Shown here: positions 14,781 through 22,588 of the stretch, in pieces
Numbering within the stretch: the first letter of the stretch is position 1
How the letters are laid out: each line of letters begins with the position of its first letter
Origin: JABWBR01 sp036741235
GTDB lineage: Bacteria > Bacteroidota > Bacteroidia > Chitinophagales > Saprospiraceae
Assembly (NCBI GenBank): GCA_036741235.1
Contig: DAINSQ010000061.1
Span: 1-25,669, forward strand
Reading direction: 5' to 3'
Length of the DNA: 25,669 bases
Made by a program: the position numbers and the translations under genes
The notes under the pieces: model-generated
What the model saw: only the letters and a program-made list of their open reading frames with translations
Databases searched by the model: none
Told to the model about the DNA's origin: nothing

Positions 14781-15651
14781 ATCCCTTCAACGCTTTCAGC
14801 ATCGTTTCGCCTATGGTAGCCGGTGAATTCACCACCAGGATGCCGCATTCGGCCATGATCTGCATTTTGGCAGCGGCGGTATCGTCTTTACCGCCGATGA
14901 TAGCGCCTGCGTGGCCCATAGTACGGCCTTTAGGCGCCGTTTGGCCGGCGATAAAGCCGACTACGGGTTTGGTGCCGTGTTCTTTAATATAGTAAGCTGC
15001 TTCTGCTTCCATAGTACCGCCGATTTCGCCGATCATCACGATGCCCTCTGTTTCGGGGTCGTTCATAAGCAATTCGACGGCTTCTTTGGTAGTAGTACCC
15101 ACGATGGGGTCTCCGCCGATACCGATACAAGTAGACTGGCCGAGGCCTGCCTTGGTCACCTGGTCAACTGCTTCATAAGTTAAGGTGCCGGAACGGGAAA
15201 CAATGCCGATCGTGCCTTTGCGGTGAATAAAGCCGGGCATAATGCCGCATTTGGCTTCATCGGGCGTAATCACGCCGGGGCAATTAGGCCCCACCAGGCG
15301 GCAATCGCGTTTTTCGAGATAGGCTTTTGCTTTCACCATATCCTGCACGGGAATACCTTCCGTGATACAAATGATCACTTTGATGCCTGCATCGGCGGCC
15401 TCCATGATGGCGTCGGCGGCGAAGGCAGGCGGCACGAAGATCACCGAGGTATCGGCGCCGGCTTGCTGGACGGCGTCGGCAACGGTATTAAACACGGGGC
15501 GATCGAGGTGTTTTTCACCGCCTTTGCCGGGCGTTACGCCGCCCACCAGGTTGGTACCGTATTCGATCATTTGCTCGGCGTGAAAAGTACCTTCCTTGCC
15601 GGTAAACCCCTGAATGATAATTCTGGAGTGTTTATTGACGAGAACAGACAT
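14779..15651 (-). CDS. sucD: Succinate-CoA ligase, alpha subunit
   Basis: A 290-residue protein, the normal length for SucD. It binds CoA and carries the phosphohistidine of succinyl-CoA synthetase, which couples succinyl-CoA and succinate to NTP in the citric acid cycle. Seen: N-terminal IIIQGFTGKEGTFH (CoA-binding), GPNCPGVITP near residue 120, and the active-site His247 in MGHAGAIIGG. The beta subunit (sucC) is not in the window. It starts 29 bp after the ftsB-like gene and is probably in an eno-ftsB-sucD transcript. Confidence 0.97.
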   Translation of the reverse strand: MSVLVNKHSRIIIQGFTGKEGTFHAEQMIEYGTNLVGGVTPGKGGEKHLDRPVFNTVADAVQQAGADTSVIFVPPAFAADAIMEAADAGIKVIICITEGIPVQDMVKAKAYLEKRDCRLVGPNCPGVITPDEAKCGIMPGFIHRKGTIGIVSRSGTLTYEAVDQVTKAGLGQSTCIGIGGDPIVGTTTKEAVELLMNDPETEGIVMIGEIGGTMEAEAAYYIKEHGTKPVVGFIAGQTAPKGRTMGHAGAIIGGKDDTAAAKMQIMAECGILVVNSPATIGETMLKALKG

Positions 15652-15680
15652 ATGCTATGAAGTCTTTATTCGTTTAAAAA

Positions 15681-15980
15681 TTATTCTTCCACAATGATAT
15701 AGACGTCTTCGTCCTGTTGCTTCATGTAGTAGCGTTCGCGGGCAAAACGTTCCTTATTGGCATCCATATCCAATCTTTCCTGTTTTGCCTCTTCAATTTT
15801 TTTGGTGTAATACGCCTTGTCTTCCTCCAGTTTGTTCACCATGCGTTGCAGGCGAATTTGCGTCAGGATGTCGTGTTTATCGAAAAAGACCATCAATGCA
15901 AAAAAGCACAGCAGGGCAAAAAAATAGCGGTTGCGCAGGGGGCCTGGCAGCTTGTTCCACAAAACTTGCAAAGCATTCAT
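15681..15980 (-). CDS. ftsB: FtsB/DivIC-like septum formation initiator
   Basis: A 99-residue protein with a short cytoplasmic N-terminus, one membrane helix (about residues 20-35, FFALLCFFALMVFF), then a coiled coil rich in Lys, Glu and Leu to about residue 75. The C-terminal part (FARERYYMKQQDEDVYIIVEE) matches the family's conserved ERYYM-K segment. FtsB/DivIC links FtsL and FtsQ/DivIB in the divisome. It is adjacent to eno (26 bp), a gene order common in Bacteroidota. The symbol is by family; it could also be called divIC. Confidence 0.88.
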   Translation of the reverse strand: MNALQVLWNKLPGPLRNRYFFALLCFFALMVFFDKHDILTQIRLQRMVNKLEEDKAYYTKKIEEAKQERLDMDANKERFARERYYMKQQDEDVYIIVEE

Positions 15981-16006
15981 GGCAATGGCGTATGGTTATA
16001 AAATAA

Positions 16007-17293
16007 TTAACCGCCAATCAAAGCGCGGCCGGGGAAGACGGCGGCGTCAGCCAGGTCTTCTTCGATGCGCAACAATTGGTTGTATTTGGCGATCCGGTCG
16101 GAACGCGAAGCCGAACCCGTTTTGATCTGGCCGGTATTCAGCGCCACGGCCAGGTCGGCAATGGTCGTATCTTCAGTTTCGCCCGAGCGGTGGCTCATTA
16201 CGCTGGTATAAGCGTTGCGGGTGGCCAGGTTGACGGCGTCAATGGTTTCGGTGAGCGTGCCGATTTGATTCACCTTAATTAATATAGAGTTAGCCACGCC
16301 GAGGTCGATGCCGCGCTGGAGGCGTCCGGTATTGGTAACAAACAGGTCGTCGCCTACAAGCTGTACGCGATTGCCCAGCGCCTGGGTGAGCGCCTGCCAG
16401 CCGTCCCAGTCGTCTTCATGGAGGCCGTCTTCGATAGACAGGATGGGGAAGCGGTTGCACCAGTCGGTCCAGTAGCTCACCATCTCCGAAGTAGTCAGTT
16501 TATCGCCTGTCGACTTCTTGAAGTAGTACAGGCCGGTTTCTTCGTCAAAAAACTCAGAGGAAGCGGCATCCATGGCGATCATCAGGTCTTCGCCGGGGCG
16601 ATAGCCGGCGGCTTCGATGGCGCGCAGCACCGTTTCGATGGCCTCTTCGTTTGATTTCATATTGGGTGCAAAGCCGCCTTCGTCGCCAACATTGGTAGAA
16701 TAGCCTTTGCTTTTGAGCACTTTTTTGAGGTGGTGAAAAACTTCCACGCCCATGCGCAGGGCTTCGGAGAAAGACTCAGCGCCTACGGGCATAATCATAA
16801 ACTCCTGAAAGTCGATGCCGTTATCGGCATGGGCGCCGCCGTTGAGGATATTCATCATCGGCACGGGCAAAACGTGAGCGTTAACGCCGCCGAGATATCG
16901 GTAAAGCTCTTGCCCGCTGGCTTCTGCCGCAGCTTTGGCCACGGCGAGCGATACGCCGAGCATGGCGTTGGCGCCAAGTTTGGACTTGTTGTGCGTACCG
17001 TCGAGGTCGATCATCAGTTGATCGATATAGCGTTGTTCGAAGATGCTGACGCCTATTAATTCTTCGGCGAGTACCTCTTCCACATTTTTACAGGCGTTGA
17101 GCACGCCTTTTCCCAGGAAGCGCGTAGCGTCGTCGTCTCTGAGCTCTACGGCTTCGTATTTGCCGGTAGAGGCGCCCGATGGCACTGCGGCGCGGCCCAT
17201 ATAGCCGTCTTCGGTCAATACTTCTACTTCCACCGTGGGATTGCCCCGGGAGTCGAGGATTTCTCTGGCGCGAATGTCTATGATACTACTCAT
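16007..17293 (-). CDS. eno: Enolase
   Basis: A 428-residue cytoplasmic enzyme, full length, converting 2-phosphoglycerate to phosphoenolpyruvate. Seen: N-terminal AREILDSRGNPTVEVEV, the GASTGKYEAVELRD substrate loop, LSIEDGLHEDDW (Mg ligand), ILIKVNQIGTLTET (catalytic Lys), and MSHRSGETEDTTIADLAVAL (signature). It lies between carA and ftsB-like. The 5' side holds a perfect GTTGTAG array only ~20 bp from the ATG. No TAnnTTTG promoter was found in that gap. Confidence 0.98.
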   Translation of the reverse strand: MSSIIDIRAREILDSRGNPTVEVEVLTEDGYMGRAAVPSGASTGKYEAVELRDDDATRFLGKGVLNACKNVEEVLAEELIGVSIFEQRYIDQLMIDLDGTHNKSKLGANAMLGVSLAVAKAAAEASGQELYRYLGGVNAHVLPVPMMNILNGGAHADNGIDFQEFMIMPVGAESFSEALRMGVEVFHHLKKVLKSKGYSTNVGDEGGFAPNMKSNEEAIETVLRAIEAAGYRPGEDLMIAMDAASSEFFDEETGLYYFKKSTGDKLTTSEMVSYWTDWCNRFPILSIEDGLHEDDWDGWQALTQALGNRVQLVGDDLFVTNTGRLQRGIDLGVANSILIKVNQIGTLTETIDAVNLATRNAYTSVMSHRSGETEDTTIADLAVALNTGQIKTGSASRSDRIAKYNQLLRIEEDLADAAVFPGRALIGG

Positions 17294-17313
17294 GGCGTAT
17301 TATTTATTTTATT

Positions 17314-17376
17314 GTTGTAGGTTGTAGGTTGTAGGTTGTAGGTTGTAGGTTGTAGGTTGTAGGTTGTAGGTTGTGG
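17314..17376. repeat. Perfect GTTGTAG tandem array upstream of eno
   Basis: Eight identical copies of GTTGTAG (17314-17369) plus one GTTGTGG. The array ends 20 bp before the eno start codon (minus strand), so on the transcript it reads CTACAAC repeats in the leader. Such a perfect array can change length by replication slippage. Confidence 0.85.
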
Positions 17377-17416
17377 GTTAGGTTGTGGGTTTGTTATCTG
17401 TTCATTTGTAAGTGCA

Positions 17417-17458
17417 CAACTTACAACCTGCAACATAAAACATCAAGCATCTCGCATC
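17417..17458. repeat. Heptad array at the 3' end of carA
   Basis: Six in-phase 7-bp units: CAACTTA, CAACCTG, CAACATA, AAACATC, AAGCATC, TCGCATC. The words shift from the CTACAAC type to the CATCAAA type without losing phase. The carA stop codon (17443-17445) and its last codons (about MRDA) fall inside. Confidence 0.7.
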
Positions 17459-18555
17459 AAGTTCACAAAATTATCGAACAGGTAGCGGGCGTCATGGGGT
17501 CCGGGGGAGGCTTCGGGGTGATATTGCACGGAAAATGCCGGTTTATGGCGGAGCCGGAAGCCCTCGATCGTATCGTCATTGAGGTTGACGTGGGTCACCT
17601 CTATAATGTCGGCATTTTCCAGGATAGCTTCGCGGCTAACGCCGAAACCGTGGTTTTGGCTGGTGATTTCGCAGTGGCCGGTCAGCAGGTTTTTCACGGG
17701 GTGGTTGATGCCGCGGTGGCCGTGGTGCATCTTATAGGTTGGGATGCCGGCAGCCAGGGCCAACAATTGGTGCCCCAGGCAAATGCCGAACAGCGGTTTA
17801 TTCTCTTCGAGGATAGCCTTGGCTACGTTTACGGCATAGGGCATAGCGGCGGGGTCGCCGGGGCCGTTGGATAAAAAATAGCCATGGGGTTGCCAGGCTT
17901 TGAGCGTTTCGAGGGGCGTTTTGGCGGGAAAAACGCGCAGGTAGCAGCCGCGGTCGGCCAGACACTGCAGGATGCTGCGTTTGACGCCAAAATCAAGGAC
18001 GGCTACGCGCAGGGGGGCGTCTTCCCATCCCACCGTATAGGGCGCTGTGGTACTCACGCGCGAGGCCAGTTCAAGACCTTCCATTGGCGGCACGGCAGCC
18101 AGCATATCGCGCAGGGTGGGAACATCCAGCACTTCAGATGAAATGATCGCGTTCATCGCTCCTTTATCGCGAATATGACGGACGATAGCGCGGGTATCCA
18201 CATCGGAAATAGCTACCAGTTGTTCTTCCTCAAAGTACTCTTGTATAGAGTAGTCGGCCATTTGGCGGGAATAGGGGCGGGTAAAATTCTTGCATATCAG
18301 ACCGGCAATTTTCATAGCAGAAGACTCTACCTCTGAACGCCGGGCGCCGTAATTGCCGATATGCGCGTTGGTAGCTACCAGCAACTGGCCGAAATAGGAA
18401 GGGTCGGTAAATATCTCCTGATAGCCGGTCATTCCGGTATTAAAGCAGATTTCTCCCGAAGTCGTACCTGGTTTGCCGGCGGCTTTACCTTTGAATACTG
18501 TGCCGTCTTCGAGCAGCAATACTGCGGGCATTGCTTGCGATTCTGTTGTTGTCAT
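17443..18555 (-). CDS. carA: Carbamoyl-phosphate synthase small subunit
   Basis: A 370-residue cytoplasmic glutaminase subunit. It releases ammonia from glutamine for CarB, giving carbamoyl phosphate for pyrimidine and arginine synthesis. Seen: the N-terminal LEDGTVFKGKAAG and SGEICFNTGMTGYQEIFTDPSY, and a class I GATase domain with nucleophile Cys259 (GICLGHQLLA) and the His346-Glu348 pair (QYHPEASPGPHD). The ATG at 18555 is preferred, before MTTTES; an alternative ATG is at 18531 (MPAVLL). A TATCTTTG -7 element lies 45 bp upstream. carB is not in the window. The stop lies within the heptad array. Confidence 0.96.
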   Translation of the reverse strand: MTTTESQAMPAVLLLEDGTVFKGKAAGKPGTTSGEICFNTGMTGYQEIFTDPSYFGQLLVATNAHIGNYGARRSEVESSAMKIAGLICKNFTRPYSRQMADYSIQEYFEEEQLVAISDVDTRAIVRHIRDKGAMNAIISSEVLDVPTLRDMLAAVPPMEGLELASRVSTTAPYTVGWEDAPLRVAVLDFGVKRSILQCLADRGCYLRVFPAKTPLETLKAWQPHGYFLSNGPGDPAAMPYAVNVAKAILEENKPLFGICLGHQLLALAAGIPTYKMHHGHRGINHPVKNLLTGHCEITSQNHGFGVSREAILENADIIEVTHVNLNDDTIEGFRLRHKPAFSVQYHPEASPGPHDARYLFDNFVNLMRDA

Positions 18556-18572
18556 GAAAGAAAGATCGTAGC

Positions 18573-18607
18573 TTGATATGCGATCAATAAATGCAGGTGC
18601 AAAGATA
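18573..18607 (-). promoter_or_regulatory. carA promoter -7 element and dyad
   Basis: On the minus strand TATCTTTG (18600-18607) is an exact TAnnTTTG match, 45 bp before the carA ATG. TTGAT-N5-ATCAA (18573-18587) is a dyad just downstream, within the leader. A -33 element was not found. The dyad may bind a regulator or be chance. Confidence 0.45.
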
Positions 18608-18797
18608 GCATTAAAGCCCAAATGGGCAGCCCTCCAGCCTGTAAATTATGGGAAATTCATATCGTAATATCACCCTGTCGGGAAAATCCAGCAAATTTTC
18701 GCTGAAACAAAGATACCTTCAAGAGGGGGGTAGAGGGGCTGTAAAAAACCCGGAAAGCCAGTACCTATAAGGCTTCCATAAAAAATTAAATAAAAAC

Positions 18798-18829
18798 TTT
18801 GGTTATCAATATACTTATCTTTTACTTTG
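18798..18829 (+). promoter_or_regulatory. acpP promoter
   Basis: TTTG (18798-18801) is followed after 21 bp by TACTTTG (18823-18829), a good Bacteroidota-type promoter, 38 bp before the acpP start codon. The 245-bp gap before it (18622-18866) otherwise shows only a second isolated CAAAGATA (18708-18715). Confidence 0.6.
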
Positions 18830-18866
18830 CACCAGCATTTTGTAAACCAACTAAAGTGGATTCGCT

Positions 18867-19106
18867 ATGTCTAGCATTGCAGAAAGAGTAAGCAAGATTA
18901 TTGTTGATAAGCTCGGTGTTGACGAGTCGGAGGTAATGCCGGCTGCCAGCTTCACCAACGACCTGGGAGCAGACTCCCTGGATACGGTTGAACTCATCAT
19001 GGAATTTGAGAGAGAATTCAACATTTCAATTCCCGACGAAGAAGCTGAAACCATCCAGACCGTTGGCCAAGCTATCGAATATTTGGAGAAGAACGTGAAA
19101 GAATAA
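18867..19106 (+). CDS. acpP: Acyl carrier protein
   Basis: A 79-residue acidic protein, normal length, which carries the growing acyl chain in type II fatty-acid synthesis on a 4'-phosphopantetheine arm. The attachment site is Ser37 in the GADSLDTVEL motif. The IIVDKLGVDESEV helix and the C-terminal IEYLEKNVKE are typical. It has its own promoter, and a strong terminator separates it from fabF, so excess acpP transcript is expected. Confidence 0.97.
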   Translation: MSSIAERVSKIIVDKLGVDESEVMPAASFTNDLGADSLDTVELIMEFEREFNISIPDEEAETIQTVGQAIEYLEKNVKE

Positions 19107-19124
19107 TTTATTCTGGTTTCTTTC

Positions 19125-19169
19125 AAATCCACAAACCGGCATTGTTTAGCCCGGTTTGTGGATTTTTTT
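19125..19169 (+). terminator. Intrinsic terminator between acpP and fabF
   Basis: AAATCCACAAACCGG (19125-19139) and CCGGTTTGTGGATTT (19151-19165) are a perfect 15-bp stem with an 11-nt loop, followed by a T-run. It ends most acpP transcripts; fabF is read by leakage or from its own promoter. Confidence 0.85.
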
Positions 19170-19219
19170 ACCACCAGACCTCACAAGTTGACCTTCTCCC
19201 AAATCCCCGATTCCTACAA

Positions 19220-19237
19220 CCGCCCCAAAGTGGGCGG
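19220..19237. other. Small hairpin in the fabF leader
   Basis: CCGCCC (19220-19225) and GGGCGG (19232-19237) form a stem 30 bp before the fabF start. CCTACAA, the same word as the intergenic arrays, occurs once on either side. No T-run; role unknown. Confidence 0.3.
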
Positions 19238-19266
19238 GCATCCTACAAACTGAAAGTTTCTTGGCA

Positions 19267-20517
19267 ATGATGAAAAGAGTTGTCGTCACAGGTCTAGGCG
19301 CAGTTACCCCCATTGGCAATAATGTAAAGGCCTACTTGGAAGGGCTTCAAAACGGCGTTAGCGGGGCTAACCTGATTACGCATTTTGACGCTTCGCAGTT
19401 CAAGACTCATTTTGCATGCGAAATCAAGGATCTCGACCCCACCCTGTTTATCGACGCAAAAGAGGCGCGCAGGCTCGATAATTTTTCGATATACGCGCTC
19501 ATTGCCGCCGATGAATCCATCACGGATGCAGGTCTTGACCCCGAACAATTGGATCTTGACCGCGTGGGGGTGATCTGGGGCAGCGGTATCGGCGGCTTGC
19601 GCTCGCTGGAGAAGGAAATCGAAGAGTTTATTACGGGCAACCACATTCCGCGCTACAATCCGTTTATGATCCCCAAAATGATCTCGGATATTGCCGCGGG
19701 GCATATTTCTATCAAATACGGTTTCAGGGGTATCAATTATGCTACGGTTTCGGCCTGCGCTTCTTCTACGCATGCCCTGATCAATGCGTTTGACTACATC
19801 CGCCTGGGTAAAAACGATATTATCATCGCCGGCGGTTCGGAGGCGGCGGTAACCAAAGCCGGCATCGGCGGTTTCAACGCCATGAAGGCCCTCTCTACCC
19901 GCAACGACGACTACCAGACGGCTTCCCGCCCCTTTGATGTGGACCGCGACGGCTTTGTACTCGGTGAAGGCGGCGCCTCGCTGGTGCTTGAAGACCTCGA
20001 ACACGCCCGCAAACGCGGCGCCAAAATTTACGCCGAAATAGTGGGCGGCGGCGCTACGGCCGATGCCTACCACATAACGGCTCCCCACCCCGAAGGACTG
20101 GGTGCGCGCAACGTGATGCGCATGTCGTTGGCCGACGCCAAACTCGCCCCCTCCGATATCGATTACATTAACGTACACGGCACTTCAACCCCGTTGGGCG
20201 ATATTGCCGAAGTGCGCGCTATTCAACACGTATTCGGCGAAGACGCCTATCGCATGAATATCAGCTCTACAAAATCTATGACCGGCCACCTGCTCGGCGC
20301 CGCCGGCGCCGTTGAGTCGGTAGCAAGCATACTGGCTATAGTACACGGCTTTGTTCCCCCCACTATCAACCACTTTACGGACGATCCTGAACTCGATCCA
20401 AAGCTCAATTTCACCTTTAATCAAGCACAGGAACGCAAAGTGAGAGCTGTACTCAGCAATACTTTTGGCTTTGGCGGGCATAATTCGTCCGTTATTTTTA
20501 AAAAATTTGAAGACTAA
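19267..20517 (+). CDS. fabF: 3-oxoacyl-[acyl-carrier-protein] synthase II
   Basis: A 416-residue condensing enzyme, which elongates acyl-ACP with malonyl-ACP. The catalytic triad is present: Cys164 in VSACASSTHA, His304 in VHGTSTPLGD, His341 in MTGHLLGAAG. N-terminal RVVVTGLGAVTPIGNN and C-terminal SNTFGFGGHNSSVIF are typical. Start is ATG at 19267 (or 19270); an upstream TTG at 19261 is less likely. It is followed by rnc (13 bp), a gene order of acpP-fabF-rnc found across many bacteria. Confidence 0.97.
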   Translation: MMKRVVVTGLGAVTPIGNNVKAYLEGLQNGVSGANLITHFDASQFKTHFACEIKDLDPTLFIDAKEARRLDNFSIYALIAADESITDAGLDPEQLDLDRVGVIWGSGIGGLRSLEKEIEEFITGNHIPRYNPFMIPKMISDIAAGHISIKYGFRGINYATVSACASSTHALINAFDYIRLGKNDIIIAGGSEAAVTKAGIGGFNAMKALSTRNDDYQTASRPFDVDRDGFVLGEGGASLVLEDLEHARKRGAKIYAEIVGGGATADAYHITAPHPEGLGARNVMRMSLADAKLAPSDIDYINVHGTSTPLGDIAEVRAIQHVFGEDAYRMNISSTKSMTGHLLGAAGAVESVASILAIVHGFVPPTINHFTDDPELDPKLNFTFNQAQERKVRAVLSNTFGFGGHNSSVIFKKFED

Positions 20518-20530
20518 CTGAGGGATTCTC

Positions 20531-21286
20531 GTGCGTTGGGTGCTAGGTTTATACAATTATCACTTTTCCTCTGACCGACAACTGGCCCGGCGCCTGCATT
20601 CATTGCTGGGATTTACGCCGGCCAACCTGACGCTTTTCAAGCTGGCTTTTTCCCACAAATCAAGCATATCCGACAAAGCCTACGCCATTCAAAACAACGA
20701 ACGCCTGGAATTTCTTGGCGACGCCGTTTTGGGCACTATCGTAGCCGAATATCTTTTTAAAAAATATCCCAACGGCAACGAAGGGTTTCTCACCAAGATG
20801 CGCTCGAAGATTGTGAAGCGCAAATCGCTCAATAAAATAGGCGACAAGATGGGGCTCGACGTGTTGCTCAACGAATATAACAATACCCGCCTGAGCCGCT
20901 CCATGCTCGGCAATGCCGTAGAAGCGCTCGTAGGCGCCCTGTATCTGGAATGCGGCTACCAAAAGACGAAAACGTTTGTGGTCAGGCGTATGCTGAGGCA
21001 ATACATCAACGTTCACGACCTTGAAACTTTCGACGACAACTACAAAAGCCAGTTGCTGGAGTGGTGTCAGAAAAACGGACAGACGGTTAGCTATAAATTG
21101 CTCGCCCGCTACAAATTTGAAAAACGCGACCGCTTTAAAGTGGCTGTAATGGTAGACGGCAAAAAAGTAGCCACCGCCGACGATTTTAACAAAAAAAGCG
21201 CCGAGCAAATCGCTTCCGAGAAGGCCATGGTTGCTCTGGGTATCCTCAGCGAGGAGGACCTGGAAGATGACGATGACGACGAATAG
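20531..21286 (+). CDS. rnc: Ribonuclease III
   Basis: A 251-residue endonuclease for double-stranded RNA, which processes rRNA precursors and structured mRNAs. The RNase III signature NERLEFLGDAVLG lies near residue 57-69, with the second acidic site GNAVEALVGALYLE near residue 128. The C-terminal domain (residues ~172-238) is a dsRNA-binding domain. A long acidic tail (EEDLEDDDDDE) ends it. The likely start is GTG at 20531, 13 bp after fabF; TTG/GTG codons a few codons later are possible. Confidence 0.95.
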   Translation: MRWVLGLYNYHFSSDRQLARRLHSLLGFTPANLTLFKLAFSHKSSISDKAYAIQNNERLEFLGDAVLGTIVAEYLFKKYPNGNEGFLTKMRSKIVKRKSLNKIGDKMGLDVLLNEYNNTRLSRSMLGNAVEALVGALYLECGYQKTKTFVVRRMLRQYINVHDLETFDDNYKSQLLEWCQKNGQTVSYKLLARYKFEKRDRFKVAVMVDGKKVATADDFNKKSAEQIASEKAMVALGILSEEDLEDDDDDE

Positions 21287-21304
21287 GTCTTTATTCCCTA
21301 CCCT

Positions 21305-22588
21305 ATGTTGTGGTCTGACCGCGATATTGCGCAATTAGCGCCCGACCCCGGCGCCCTGGAGCGGGCGCGCCCATTGGTCAATACCCGCCGCTGGCGCTCT
21401 GCCGGCGCCGTCGATCAGCTGTTGTGGGCCGAATTTCCTACCCCCGGCAATCCCTATTTTGTAGCTGCGCAAATGACCGAAATACCCGCCTTTTATTGTA
21501 CTTGCCCCGTCAAACGCAAACCCTGTAAGCATGTCTTGGCATTGCTATTGCTGGCATCCCGCGGCGACGACGTTTTTGTCGCCGGTCAGCCCCCCCCCGA
21601 GTGGGTAACGGCCTGGCTCAACCGGCGGCAACGCAAACGCGAAAAAACGGGGCCTGCCATTGCCCAGGCAGCCGCCACCGACAAACGCCTGGCCGGTATG
21701 TTGGCCGGCGTTGCCGACCTGTTGTTGTGGCTTGAGCAACTTGTCGGGCAGGGACTGGCCTCGGCGGAAGCCCACCGCGAAGACTGGGAGCGCTTTGCCG
21801 CCCGACTGGTAGACGCCAAACTCAGCGGAATAGCCCGGCGATTGCGGCTGATCAGTGCCTGCATCGGCGCCGAAGACTGGCCCAAGGCGGTATTGCAGGA
21901 ACTCGCCGATATCTATCTCTTTGCCAGGGCTTTTTCGCAATACGAACAACTACCCGCGGATATGCAACAGGAATTGCTCGGCATGGCCGGCGTCAATCTG
22001 CGCAAAGAAGACCTCGCCGGCAGCGATTCGGCAGTCAACGACCGCTGGATGGTACTGGGTTGCAGGCAGTACGCCGAAGAACAACTCCAGGTGAGGCGCA
22101 CCTGGCTACTCGGCGAACAAAGCGGTCGTTTTGCCCTGTTGCTCGATTTTGCCTGGGGCAGTAATGATTTTGAACAACAATGGCAAACCGGAGCTATCCT
22201 GGATGCGGCATTAGTTTACTATCCCGGCGTATTTCCACTACGCGCCGTTATACAAACTTTCCAATACAGCGATAAGCCTTTTGTTTTGCCGAAAGGCTTC
22301 AAACATGCGGAACATTTATACGATCAATACGCCCTGGCCCTGACCGCCAACCCTTTGCTATCAACCTTTCCAGCACTACTCGACGAGGTGACGCCCGTTT
22401 TCCAGGAGGGGCGCCGGCTGCTCATCGACAGCCGGCAACGCTATATTCCCCTGGCAACATCAACGGCCGGCTACTGGTCGCTACTGGCGATCAGCGGCGG
22501 GCATCCGCTATCCGTATTCGGCGAATGGAACGGCGCCGCGCTATTGCCGCTGGGCGCCGTGGCCGGTTCGCGAGTGCTAGCGTTGTAG
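21305..22588 (+). CDS. SWIM zinc-finger protein
   Basis: A 427-residue protein with a SWIM zinc-binding motif: Cys65, Cys67, Cys74 and His76 (CTCPVKRKPCKH). The rest is mostly helical with no recognised catalytic motif. SWIM domains bind nucleic acid or proteins; related bacterial proteins are often encoded beside MoxR ATPases and VWA proteins. Here no MoxR gene is present, but a VWA gene lies convergently downstream. It is 18 bp after rnc, so in the fabF-rnc operon. Its last 12 bp overlap the end of the VWA gene on the other strand. The stop codon reads from GTTGTAGG, the same word as the intergenic arrays. Confidence 0.85.
   Translation: MLWSDRDIAQLAPDPGALERARPLVNTRRWRSAGAVDQLLWAEFPTPGNPYFVAAQMTEIPAFYCTCPVKRKPCKHVLALLLLASRGDDVFVAGQPPPEWVTAWLNRRQRKREKTGPAIAQAAATDKRLAGMLAGVADLLLWLEQLVGQGLASAEAHREDWERFAARLVDAKLSGIARRLRLISACIGAEDWPKAVLQELADIYLFARAFSQYEQLPADMQQELLGMAGVNLRKEDLAGSDSAVNDRWMVLGCRQYAEEQLQVRRTWLLGEQSGRFALLLDFAWGSNDFEQQWQTGAILDAALVYYPGVFPLRAVIQTFQYSDKPFVLPKGFKHAEHLYDQYALALTANPLLSTFPALLDEVTPVFQEGRRLLIDSRQRYIPLATSTAGYWSLLAISGGHPLSVFGEWNGAALLPLGAVAGSRVLAL

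Noticed and set aside
14696..14848. N-terminal extension of the 2-hydroxyacid dehydrogenase
   Set aside because: The extra 51 residues are a translation of the heptad array and the sucD end; the family begins at MFKIALVDK.
17314..17376. CRISPR array
   Set aside because: The 7-bp units are contiguous with no spacers; these are simple tandem repeats.
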